A DNA stretch of 64,000 bases from Candidatus Latescibacterota bacterium (GTDB lineage: Bacteria > Latescibacterota > UBA2968). Location: the NCBI GenBank assembly GCA_022823725.1, contig JAJEHL010000017.1, positions 124,001 to 188,000 on the forward strand, written 5' to 3'. Made by a program: the position numbers and the translations under genes. Positions 43,658 to 51,152 of this stretch are shown piece by piece. Under the pieces are notes generated by a model, which was not told where the DNA came from, ran no database searches, and saw only the letters and a list, made by a program, of their open reading frames with translations. Numbering within the stretch: position 1 is the stretch's first letter; each line of letters begins with the position of its first letter.

Positions 43658-44823
43658 GTCCCTATCTCTCTGCAAAAAAGTGTCATACAGGTCATATCGT
43701 CAAATTGGGGCATCTCGCCCGCGAATGTCTGCACAGCTTGAAAAACCGCCTGATTCATTTCTCGGACATCCTGCTCACTCGCCTCGGACAATACCGCACG
43801 CAAACGCTCCATTTCAAATTCCTCGTTCTGGGCATTCACGGCTTCGGTGACACCATCTGTGTAGAGCACGAGGGTATCGCCGGGCGACAGGATGACCGAG
43901 TTTTGCTCGTATTCGACACCTGGCAGAATACCCAGAGCAATCCCATTGGTCTGGGGAAGCACAGTCGAACTGCCATCCGCGTGGACAACAATCGGGGGGT
44001 TGTGTCCCCCATTGGCGTACGACAGCGACCCATCCGCCGGGTTGTATTCGGCATAAAATACGGTGACAAACATCGCTGCGTCGTTGTCTTCTTGCAGGAG
44101 ATGATTGACCTCGCTCAACACCTCGGCCGGATTCGATTTGCCAATTGCGGCCCCTTTCATCAACGTGCGACTGGACATCATGAATAGAGCAGCCGGTACA
44201 CCTTTGTCAGAGACATCGGCAATTGCCAGGCCGACACGATCGTTTTCCAGATTGATAATATCAAAAAAATCGCCCCCCACTTCGCGTGCAGGCTCCATGT
44301 TTCCAAATATCTGATAGCCCGGTTTGTCGGGAAACACCTTCGGCAGGATAGACTGCTGCATCTCATGGGCAACGCGAAGCTCGTTTTGCAGTGCCACCAG
44401 CTTATCCCGCGAAGCCACAGCCTCGCGCCACAGTTTCAGGTGCTCCAAAGTGCGATCAATTGTAACCCTCAAATCCTGAAAATCAATGGGTTTGGTAACA
44501 AAATCAAACGCCCCTCGATTCATGGCCGTGCGGATATTTTTCATGTCGCCATAAGCCGAGACAATCACAGCGCGGAGGTCGGGATCGACTTCCGACATCT
44601 GTTCGAGCAACGTGAGACCATCCATCCGCGGCATATTGATGTCCGAGAGCACCATGTCGATATCCGGATCCGAGTTCAGTATCTCAAGAGCCTCAACGCC
44701 ATTTTGGGCAAAGGCAAACGCATAGTGCCCGGCGCGAACGTCACGCCGCATGCGCTGCCGCACAAGATGTTCGAGATCGGGTTCGTCATCAACCACGAGT
44801 ATTTTGTATTGCGCCTTTTTCAT
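43654..44823 (-). CDS. Response regulator fused to PP2C-type serine phosphatase (RsbU/SpoIIE-like)
   Basis: 389 residues from ATG 44823 with AAGAGGCG upstream. The receiver domain has DDEPD, the phospho-acceptor Asp in DMVLSDINMP (about 55-60), the Thr/Ser switch VIVSAYGD and Lys in FVTKPID. A helical linker leads to the PP2C domain: AREVGGDFFDII, IADVSDKGVPAALFM, ANGGHNPPIV and VLYTDGVTEAVNA. It should dephosphorylate the STAS protein when activated by phosphorylation from the histidine kinase of the same operon. It is the first gene of a five-gene reverse-strand run ending in amt. Confidence 0.94.
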   Translation of the reverse strand: MKKAQYKILVVDDEPDLEHLVRQRMRRDVRAGHYAFAFAQNGVEALEILNSDPDIDMVLSDINMPRMDGLTLLEQMSEVDPDLRAVIVSAYGDMKNIRTAMNRGAFDFVTKPIDFQDLRVTIDRTLEHLKLWREAVASRDKLVALQNELRVAHEMQQSILPKVFPDKPGYQIFGNMEPAREVGGDFFDIINLENDRVGLAIADVSDKGVPAALFMMSSRTLMKGAAIGKSNPAEVLSEVNHLLQEDNDAAMFVTVFYAEYNPADGSLSYANGGHNPPIVVHADGSSTVLPQTNGIALGILPGVEYEQNSVILSPGDTLVLYTDGVTEAVNAQNEEFEMERLRAVLSEASEQDVREMNQAVFQAVQTFAGEMPQFDDMTCMTLFCREIGT

Positions 44824-45291
44824 ATATGCGCCTCTTAATATTAATGGTATATTACTTATACTGATGTTAAGCGTTCTATGATCGGCGTACAATCATTGCG
44901 ATGGCAACAGTCCTTGCTTCAGGGGCCTCACCTCGCTGCGTTGAAAGAGAGAAGGTGCGAGGAGAAGTGCTAAAGAACATGGACAAATGCCAGATCGGTC
45001 ATAACTTGTAATGACAAACTGCGCGACACCAGTTACTGAGTTATAGCAGGGTGGTTGTTATTCGGGAGGTTTTGAAAGCGGATATACAGGGCATGAGAAA
45101 TACCCTGGAAAGTGACCTATGGAACAGATACACAGGAAAATCGGATCGGCGTGTGAATTCAATACGGTTTCGCCTACAACCCGATTGTAGAAAGCACATA
45201 GATTAAAACAGGGCGAGCCTCGGTCCAGGTTAAAACACGCCGGGTCTTTCATCTGTGGCTTGAGAACACACGCGATAAAGCGAAAAGCAGG
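44824..45291. other. Intergenic region, 468 bases, without a recognised gene
   Basis: Lies between the STAS gene and the response regulator-PP2C gene, both on the reverse strand. I see no convincing reading frame, tRNA, or strong hairpin with a T-run. It presumably holds the promoter of the signalling operon (AT-rich stretch at 44826-44875). Confidence 0.6.
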
Positions 45292-45630
45292 TTATCCGCC
45301 CAGTGCGGCGCAAGCCTCTGCCTGTGAGTCATAGATCGAAATGATCTTGTCAAATCCGCTGATTTTGAAGACCTCTCCGATGGGACCAGAAAGCGAGCAA
45401 AGCGCAAATTCCGCATTGCGATTCCGAAGTGACTTAGCAACCAGCAAAATGACCCGCAGGCCCGAGCTACTAATGTAAGAAAGCCCACCAAAATCTACGA
45501 CCACGCAGGTATCGTCGTCGCTGATTGCAGAGCTTAATACATTTTCGAACTCGCGGGCATTGGCACTATCAACCCGGCCATTCACATTCGCGATTAAAAT
45601 TCCATTTTCTCGTTGGGTCTTAATCTCCAT
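45292..45630 (-). CDS. STAS-domain anti-sigma factor antagonist (RsbV/SpoIIAA-like)
   Basis: 112 residues, a single STAS domain: ILIANVNGRVDSANAREFEN, CVVVDFGGLSYISSSGLRV, then FALCSLSGPIGEVFKISGFDKII. The phospho-acceptor Ser by alignment with SpoIIAA is Ser55 in the SSG triplet (DFGGLSYISSSGLR). Phosphorylation by the RsbW-like kinase should block it and dephosphorylation by the PP2C protein should release it. It is separated from those genes by 468 bases, so it is probably transcribed independently. It has a weak ribosome site. Confidence 0.93.
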   Translation of the reverse strand: MEIKTQRENGILIANVNGRVDSANAREFENVLSSAISDDDTCVVVDFGGLSYISSSGLRVILLVAKSLRNRNAEFALCSLSGPIGEVFKISGFDKIISIYDSQAEACAALGG

Positions 45631-45954
45631 TGAACTTTATCCTGATGTGTGAGAATTATATACGGAAATTCTTGCCGCACGTCGCGGGCAGAAAATTCTA
45701 CTTTAACATAAATCAAAACCAGATTAAGCCATTCGCTCAATTCGGTCAAGAGCTATTGCATCCTGTAGCGAGAATATATTCTTGCAGAGAATTGAGAAGT
45801 TCAGCTAAAATATTACTTGTCTGTACGAAAGTCAAATCTTTTTTTAAAATAAAATCTGCACTGTTTGACTTTACTAAAGGTTGTAATTTGTGCATAGCGG
45901 TCAAGTGGTTCCCTCACGCTTGACAACACAGCACCCCCACAATACTTTCCATCT
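45631..45954. other. Intergenic region, 324 bases, AT-rich
   Basis: Divergent spacer between the STAS gene and the TrpD2-like gene. It is richer in A/T than its surroundings. The only signal found is the promoter candidate at 45920-45948; no gene or RNA was recognised. Confidence 0.6.
45920..45948 (+). promoter_or_regulatory. Putative promoter placed for a leaderless TrpD2-like transcript
   Basis: Perfect TTGACA (45920-45925), 17-base spacer, TACTTT (45943-45948). The ATG at 45955 is at the expected transcription start, and no ribosome site precedes it. Confidence 0.5.
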
Positions 45955-47370
45955 ATGCCACTATTCGATCCCAATCCCCTCGTCCTTGAAGCTCAGGCGC
46001 GCGTGTGTACAGGTCCCACGCAATCTCGTCCTCTGGGCAACAAATTCGGCGATCCACAGCCGCAGCCCGTACTGGATGCCATCCTCAATACCCTGAAAAA
46101 CAAAGCGCATCATCCGGTCTCCGATATCCAGATGGGATCCTTTTTTGCAGCCATGCGTCTGCGGCGCAATTACCCGCCCAAAACAGCCTGGAGTCAGGCG
46201 GAAATCAATACCTTTGAACAATATACCCCCCTTCTACAAACCCATCTCTCACCGGACCTGCAATACATCTTTGGCCTAAAAGATCACTGTCCCGCAGAAT
46301 CACTCAACGAGCAGACCGTCATTACCGCGCTAAAAATCATTCTCGCCGGTGAGCACCTCACCTACAACCAGACGCGCCTTATGTGCGAAGCCATTCTCAC
46401 CGAAAGCGTTCGCGGCAGCTTCAAAGGCGCCGCACTGATAGGCCAGCGCATGAACCTCGAATCTTATGACGAGGTGCGAGGATACCTCCACTCGACCTTT
46501 GCGCCCGAACGCGCCCACACAGTACAGGTGAATAACCTCACCCACTTTGGTCAACCCTACAATGGCTCAACCCGCTACTTCAAACCCACCATTTTTGTCG
46601 CGGCACTGCGCGCAGCCCTTGGTCGCCCCACCGTGCTTCACGGTGTAGATGCCATGCCGCCCAAATGGGGTATAACCGACGAACAGATCCTCAACGCCCT
46701 CAATGCCCGCACCAATCTGTCGCTTTCAGAAGCAGCAGAACGACTCGAAAATCCCGAGATTGGCTTTGCTTACATCAGCCAACGCGAATATGCGCCATTG
46801 GCTTACGCAGCCCGCGACCTTCGCGCCCACATTGGCAAACGCCCCCCGTGGTCTGCCACAGAAAAAGCGCAGCAAATCTTTACCTGTGCTGGCAGCAATC
46901 ACATCGTCATCGGTTATTACCATTCGGGATACGAAATCCCCCTTCTGAAAATCGCACGCGAGACCGGGTTTACATCTGCAGTAGCGATCAAAGGAGAAGA
47001 AGGCACCAGCCACTTTTCTCTGCGCCTGGGAAAACCCACCGATAAAACGCGGAACGCCATCAATTTTTCACAGGGCTTTCGCGCCGATCAAACTTATGCT
47101 TGTGACATCAATCCCGCCACTTATGGTTTCCACTACACGCAAAATCCACGCCCCAAAGCCGTCGATGCACAGACCTTTGCCGAACTCGGCCTTGCAGCTC
47201 TTTCGGGGGAAAAAGGCCCTGTTTACGACCGCATTGTACTCAATGCAGCCCTCACAGATTACCTGCTCGGTTTCACCACTGATCCCCACGATGCAATTCG
47301 ACAGACACGAGAAGCAATAGACAATGGCCGTGCCCTCCAACACCTTCGAGCGTATCTATCTCATACGTGA
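45955..47370 (+). CDS. TrpD2/YbiB-like phosphoribosyltransferase-fold protein
   Basis: 471 residues resembling the anthranilate phosphoribosyltransferase / nucleoside phosphorylase III fold. A helical N-terminal domain (about 55-160, HHPVSDIQMGSFFAAMRLRR) is followed by the alpha/beta domain with PTVLHGVDAMPPKWGIT (about 223) and VAIKGEEGTSHFSLRLGKP (about 343). The latter corresponds to the RGTEGE-type stretch of YbiB. The phosphoribosyl-binding GTGGD motif of real TrpD is not evident. E. coli YbiB binds DNA and lacks TrpD activity, so an enzymatic role here is doubtful. It precedes a sulfatase gene by 18 bases. Confidence 0.7.
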   Translation: MPLFDPNPLVLEAQARVCTGPTQSRPLGNKFGDPQPQPVLDAILNTLKNKAHHPVSDIQMGSFFAAMRLRRNYPPKTAWSQAEINTFEQYTPLLQTHLSPDLQYIFGLKDHCPAESLNEQTVITALKIILAGEHLTYNQTRLMCEAILTESVRGSFKGAALIGQRMNLESYDEVRGYLHSTFAPERAHTVQVNNLTHFGQPYNGSTRYFKPTIFVAALRAALGRPTVLHGVDAMPPKWGITDEQILNALNARTNLSLSEAAERLENPEIGFAYISQREYAPLAYAARDLRAHIGKRPPWSATEKAQQIFTCAGSNHIVIGYYHSGYEIPLLKIARETGFTSAVAIKGEEGTSHFSLRLGKPTDKTRNAINFSQGFRADQTYACDINPATYGFHYTQNPRPKAVDAQTFAELGLAALSGEKGPVYDRIVLNAALTDYLLGFTTDPHDAIRQTREAIDNGRALQHLRAYLSHT

Positions 47371-47388
47371 CAATCACAGGAGAATTCA

Positions 47389-48672
47389 ATGTCCCATCCA
47401 AACATCCTCTACATCCACTCTCACGACACAGGTCGCTACATTCAGCCCTTTGGGCATGCCATGCCCACCCCCAATTTTCAGCGCCTCGCCGAACAGGGTG
47501 TTCTCTTTCGCCAGGCATTTTGCGCCAACCCGACCTGCTCGCCAAGCCGAGCCGCACTCCTGACCGGACAATCGCCCCACAGTTGTGGCATGCTGGGGCT
47601 TGCCCACCGCGGTTTTCGGCTCAAGGATTACAGCCATCACCTCGTTCACACACTTAAAAAAGCGGGTTACACAACCGCTCTCTCGGGTTTTCAGCACGTT
47701 GGTCGCGCCCCTGCAGCCGATCCCTCGGAAATCGGTTATGACGAAATATTCGACACAGCCAAAAATCAACAGACAACCTCTGACGCGGCCATTGAATTTC
47801 TCAATAGATCTCACGATAAACCCTTCTTTCTCGACGTCGGCTATACCGTCACCCATCGCAGCTTTCCCGAACCGGGGCCCGGAGACGACCCGCGCTATTG
47901 CATACCCCCTGCGCCCTTGCCCGACACCCCTGAAACCCGATACGACACCGCCGCATACAAAACCTGCGTTCGCATTCTCGATACCGAAGTCGGGCGCGTC
48001 CTAAACGCCATAGATCATGCCGGACTTGCCGAAAACACCATCGTCATCAGCACCACCGATCACGGCATCGCATTCCCCATGATGAAATGCAACCTCACCG
48101 ATCACGGCATCGGCGTCATGCTCATCATGCGCGGACCGGGTTTCTCCGGCGGCAAAGTCATCGATGGCATGGTCTCTCAAATCGACCTCTTCCCCACCTT
48201 GTGCGATGTGATCGGCATAGACCACCCAGACTGGCTGCAAGGCAAATCCGTGCTACCACTCGTCCGCGAAGAAACAGATGAAATCCACGATGAAATTTTC
48301 GCAGAAATCAACTACCACAGCTATTACGACCCACAACGCACCATTCGCACAAAAAAATGGAAATACATCCGCCACTGGTATCCCACACTGCGTCCCGGAG
48401 ACATCAACTGCGACGGCAGCCCCAGCAAATCCTACTTTCTCGCCCAGGGCTGGCGACAGAAAAACCAACCCCCTGAACAACTCTACGATCTCATTTTTGA
48501 CCCCCATGAAACCAACAACCTCGCCTCTGACCCCAAATATCAGGATGCGTTAGAAGACCTGCGCCATCGCCTCCAAACCTGGATGGAAACAACCGACGAT
48601 CCACTACTCGCAGGCTCAGTTTCTGCCCCAGAAGGCGCGCGCATCAACGACCCCGCGGACCTTCAGACTTAA
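47389..48672 (+). CDS. Sulfatase, Cys-type, N-sulfoglucosamine sulfohydrolase-like
   Basis: 427 residues with AGGAG upstream. C50 in CSPSR is the Cys converted to formylglycine; ALLTGQSPHSCGM follows. The first metal site reads IHSHDTGRY, the later one ISTTDHGIAFPMMKCNLTDHG. The stretch NPTCSPSRAALLTGQ resembles sulfamidase-type members, but the substrate is not proven. There is no signal peptide. It differs from the 19.4 kb sulfatase in length and metal-site sequence, so the two are not recent duplicates. A 17-bp hairpin terminator follows. Confidence 0.9.
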   Translation: MSHPNILYIHSHDTGRYIQPFGHAMPTPNFQRLAEQGVLFRQAFCANPTCSPSRAALLTGQSPHSCGMLGLAHRGFRLKDYSHHLVHTLKKAGYTTALSGFQHVGRAPAADPSEIGYDEIFDTAKNQQTTSDAAIEFLNRSHDKPFFLDVGYTVTHRSFPEPGPGDDPRYCIPPAPLPDTPETRYDTAAYKTCVRILDTEVGRVLNAIDHAGLAENTIVISTTDHGIAFPMMKCNLTDHGIGVMLIMRGPGFSGGKVIDGMVSQIDLFPTLCDVIGIDHPDWLQGKSVLPLVREETDEIHDEIFAEINYHSYYDPQRTIRTKKWKYIRHWYPTLRPGDINCDGSPSKSYFLAQGWRQKNQPPEQLYDLIFDPHETNNLASDPKYQDALEDLRHRLQTWMETTDDPLLAGSVSAPEGARINDPADLQT

Positions 48673-48676
48673 AGTG

Positions 48677-48719
48677 TACATAGAAAAGCCGCCCTTCAGC
48701 AAGGCGGCTTTTCTATGTA
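48677..48719. terminator. Bidirectional terminator between sulfatase and GPP34 genes
   Basis: Perfect 17-bp stem, arms 48677-48693 and 48703-48719, 9-base loop, with the core GCCGCC/GGCGGC and A4/T4 within the stem. It separates converging genes and can work on both strands. Confidence 0.8.
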
Positions 48720-48735
48720 TATAAACCCTATCTTC

Positions 48736-49386
48736 TCACGGCATCATCTGCACGGCGAGGGCGAGTGACAGCTCGATGTCTGTAATCGCCTGCGACACGG
48801 CCTGACCGATCAAATCCAGCTTTCGCACCTGGTCGATGCGGTCTGAAACACGCGCCAGTTCGCGTGCGGACAGAATTTCCTTAAATATATCGCACGCATG
48901 CGCCAGACCAATAATCACGACATCGCGCGGACCTGGAATCTGGTCGCTAAACAACACCTCCATAATCCTGAGCTTGACCTCGCGCTCGGCCGTGTTGTCA
49001 ATAACGGGATAGCGCCGCCCCTGGATTACCCATAAGAATCGGTCCTCTTCGCGATTGAGAATGCCCCGTTCTACGAGCCGATTGAGAGCCTCTTCTCGGA
49101 TCGTATCTGCGCGAAGCGCGGTGCGTTCCACCCAAAAGCGCGCATCCCTGGTCTCATCCATCTGGGCAATATCCGCCAGCGTGGGATCGAGCAAGCTATC
49201 CTGAACTCGGGTCGAATCGACGAGGATCAGTTTTTCGAGGTCTGTATCAATCCGATTTTCCAGCGCCAAATCCATCAACACACCGCCAGCGAGCGCGTAT
49301 CGCATCAACCTGTCTGGCACGCGCGCAAACCGCCCATTCTCATCGTCGAGTATCAGAAGCATAAGTTCTTCGGCAAATCTAAGCAT
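48736..49386 (-). CDS. GPP34 (Golgi phosphoprotein 3-like) family protein
   Basis: 216 residues from ATG 49386; GGAGGAA eight bases upstream supports it, and it shares TAATG with the ThuA stop. The all-helical GPP34 fold shows as LRFAEELMLLILDDENGRF at the start, YALAGGVLMDLALENRID and IREEALNRLVERGILNREEDRFLWV. The eukaryotic family member GOLPH3 binds PI4P; bacterial proteins of the family have no established role. Here it is translationally coupled to a ThuA-type protein, which gives no clear hint. Confidence 0.85.
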   Translation of the reverse strand: MLRFAEELMLLILDDENGRFARVPDRLMRYALAGGVLMDLALENRIDTDLEKLILVDSTRVQDSLLDPTLADIAQMDETRDARFWVERTALRADTIREEALNRLVERGILNREEDRFLWVIQGRRYPVIDNTAEREVKLRIMEVLFSDQIPGPRDVVIIGLAHACDIFKEILSARELARVSDRIDQVRKLDLIGQAVSQAITDIELSLALAVQMMP

Positions 49387-50033
49387 TACGAGTTTCCTCC
49401 AGTCCATTTTACGCCCTGCGTAACCAGTTGCTGCATCCCCGACCGCTCAAATGTACCTGGCCCGTGTCCCAGAGTCGTGTAAAATACCCGTCCTTCGCCA
49501 TAATCTTTCACCCAGGCCATGGGATGCTGCTTATCGCTCCAATCCGCAGTTGCCAAAATGTGAACAGCGGGATCCCATGCCGACATATAAATCTCGTCTT
49601 CCACTTCAAAATCATCAACCCCCTGCGTAATGGGGTGCGTGTCATCCGCAATATTCACGGTGAACGTCAATCCCGGCGGATGCCAGTTTGCGTGCCCGCC
49701 AATCAAATCCACAGCTCTCCCGCCAATCCACCAGGCCGTACCGTGAATACCCACCAGACCCTTGCCACCTGCTACAAAATCGAATAGCCCCTCTTCTTGA
49801 TCAGGCGTCAAATCCGGCAAGCGGTTCACCGTTCCATCCGCATCCCGCTCTGTGCGCGTGAAACCCGTACCGTGTACCAGCACATCAAAATCGTTCAAGG
49901 CATCTGAAGTCAGCACATCCTTATCGTCTTCAAGCGCAACAGACAAACCGTCCTGAGCACCCAAAAACCCATTGATAACCTCGGCACTTGCATCAAACCG
50001 ATGGTTTGGACCCGACAAAATCAACACATTCAT
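49386..50033 (-). CDS. ThuA-domain protein
   Basis: 215 residues from ATG 50033 with GGAGG upstream. A class I glutamine amidotransferase-like fold: MNVLILSGPNHRFDASAEVI, DFDVLVHGTGFT, GLVGIHGTAWW (the ThuA hallmark GxxGxH) and DDTHPITQGVDDFEVEDEIYM. RVFYTTLGHGPGTFE is near the C-terminus. ThuA proteins occur in sugar catabolism gene clusters (trehalose utilisation), but enzyme activity is unclear. It has no signal peptide. Its stop is fused to the GPP34 start. Confidence 0.93.
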   Translation of the reverse strand: MNVLILSGPNHRFDASAEVINGFLGAQDGLSVALEDDKDVLTSDALNDFDVLVHGTGFTRTERDADGTVNRLPDLTPDQEEGLFDFVAGGKGLVGIHGTAWWIGGRAVDLIGGHANWHPPGLTFTVNIADDTHPITQGVDDFEVEDEIYMSAWDPAVHILATADWSDKQHPMAWVKDYGEGRVFYTTLGHGPGTFERSGMQQLVTQGVKWTGGNS

Positions 50034-50116
50034 TTTTCCTCCTTTGTAATTATCCATACTTCAAAGCGCAGGCGTATATAATACACACCCGCAACATGGT
50101 CAAGTGCTTTTCAAAA

Positions 50117-50368
50117 TCAGCGATAAACATCTCGGCGGTGTTTCACCCTGTAGATAGTGACAACTCGCGTGTGATCATCTATGTCATAGAGAATCCGATA
50201 AACCCCCACACGCAAACTGTAATCTGTTCTTGCCCGAAGTCTTTTTGCATCTGCTGGACGAGGATTTTCGGAAAGACGATTAATATGATTACTCACCAAC
50301 CGGGCATATTGCGATGGAAGCCTTGAGATGTCTCTCATCGCACGCCGAAGGACTTGAACGCTATACAT
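50117..50368 (-). CDS. RelE/ParE-family toxin
   Basis: 83 residues. The compact RelE fold shows as YSVQVLRRAMRDISRLP, HINRLSENPRPADAKRLRARTDYSLRVGVYRILYDIDDHTRVVTIYRVKHRRDVYR in short blocks (RLR, RVGVYRILYDID and VYRVKHRRD-type end). The basic C-terminal residues expected of an mRNA interferase are present. It overlaps the upstream antitoxin gene by 8 bases. No insertion element is near. Confidence 0.88.
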   Translation of the reverse strand: MYSVQVLRRAMRDISRLPSQYARLVSNHINRLSENPRPADAKRLRARTDYSLRVGVYRILYDIDDHTRVVTIYRVKHRRDVYR

Positions 50369-50582
50369 CTATACCTTCTGTTCGCAGTTCTGCCTTAGCC
50401 TGTTCCCATGGAATCACTTCTTCACCTGCATCGCGAAGCTGGCGAATCTCTTCTATATCTTCCAAGTCTTCCAGTAAGGTCAGTAGTGCCTCCCAAGCCG
50501 TGTAGTCAAGCAGCACCGATTTTTTTTCGCCACCAGCGTCCACGACAAATTGGGCTTTTTCGAGTATATCTGTCACATTCAT
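50361..50582 (-). CDS. Antitoxin of the RelE-type toxin
   Basis: 73 residues with AAAGGAA upstream. It begins with a short DNA-binding-like segment (MNVTDILEKAQFVVD) and continues as a helical acidic region (LLTLLEDLEDIEEIRQLRDAGEE), with a C-terminal IPWEQAKAEL that would wrap the toxin. This is the usual Phd/RelB type layout, encoded before the toxin with an overlapping end. The pair is probably autoregulated, as is usual for such modules. Confidence 0.8.
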   Translation of the reverse strand: MNVTDILEKAQFVVDAGGEKKSVLLDYTAWEALLTLLEDLEDIEEIRQLRDAGEEVIPWEQAKAELRTEGIDV

Positions 50583-50707
50583 AATTGTTTCCTTTGTGTC
50601 AGAAAGAGTCGCAGTTCCAAATTGCTATTTCGCGCTCGCTGCATCAGAGCTATGCCCCTTAGTCAACGAGTGCTTCCAATTGTGTTCAGGTGAAATTTCA
50701 ATAGCAG

Positions 50708-51034
50708 TTAATCCGACCATACCTGAGCGGTCTTCTTGGCCCATTCCTTGGCTTCGGCTATATCCTGTTTAGTCACAACAGGAAGTTTGCGGAAGATGAT
50801 CTGGGAGACACGCTGTTTAGTTCCACTCGTGGAACGCTCGTAGCCGATGATCCACTGAAATATACTGCCGAGGCGCAGGTGCTGGAGATCGTCTTTTGAA
50901 ATCTCGGAGAAAGGAATGACGGCTTCTTCCTCTTCATGCGAAGACCCGGCAGTCAGGTCTAAAAGCCGCGCAGTGAAGTCGTCCTCTCCTATCTCTATGA
51001 CATATCCTTCCCATTCCTGAAGAACTTGAAACAT
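50708..51034 (-). CDS. 108-residue acidic protein of unknown function
   Basis: 108 residues; ribosome site GAGGAA about 10 bases upstream. The protein begins VLQEWEGYVIEIGEDDFTARLLDLT, continues as an acidic patch (EEEEAVIPFSEI) and has IFQWIIGYERSTSGTKQRVSQIIFRKLP followed by a helix (EAKEWAKKTAQVW). I recall similar uncharacterised proteins (FTARL.DLT ... IGYE...G...R.S.I.FR.LP) in many bacteria, often beside toxin or defence genes. It lies between the RelE-type pair and the Fic gene, all on the reverse strand. Confidence 0.75.
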   Translation of the reverse strand: MFQVLQEWEGYVIEIGEDDFTARLLDLTAGSSHEEEEAVIPFSEISKDDLQHLRLGSIFQWIIGYERSTSGTKQRVSQIIFRKLPVVTKQDIAEAKEWAKKTAQVWSD

Positions 51035-51152
51035 TACAGTATGTTCCTCTTAAGTATAACCTCTTTAAGAGCACATCCATTTATTCAGTTAATTATCGTG
51101 ACACTCTACTGGTGAGCTTCATGCACTTTTAGTCTCGTTATCACCCGGCTTC

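Noticed and set aside
45058-45252. 64-residue reverse open frame in the signalling gap
   Set aside because: No ribosome site or family pattern; composition is that of non-coding DNA.
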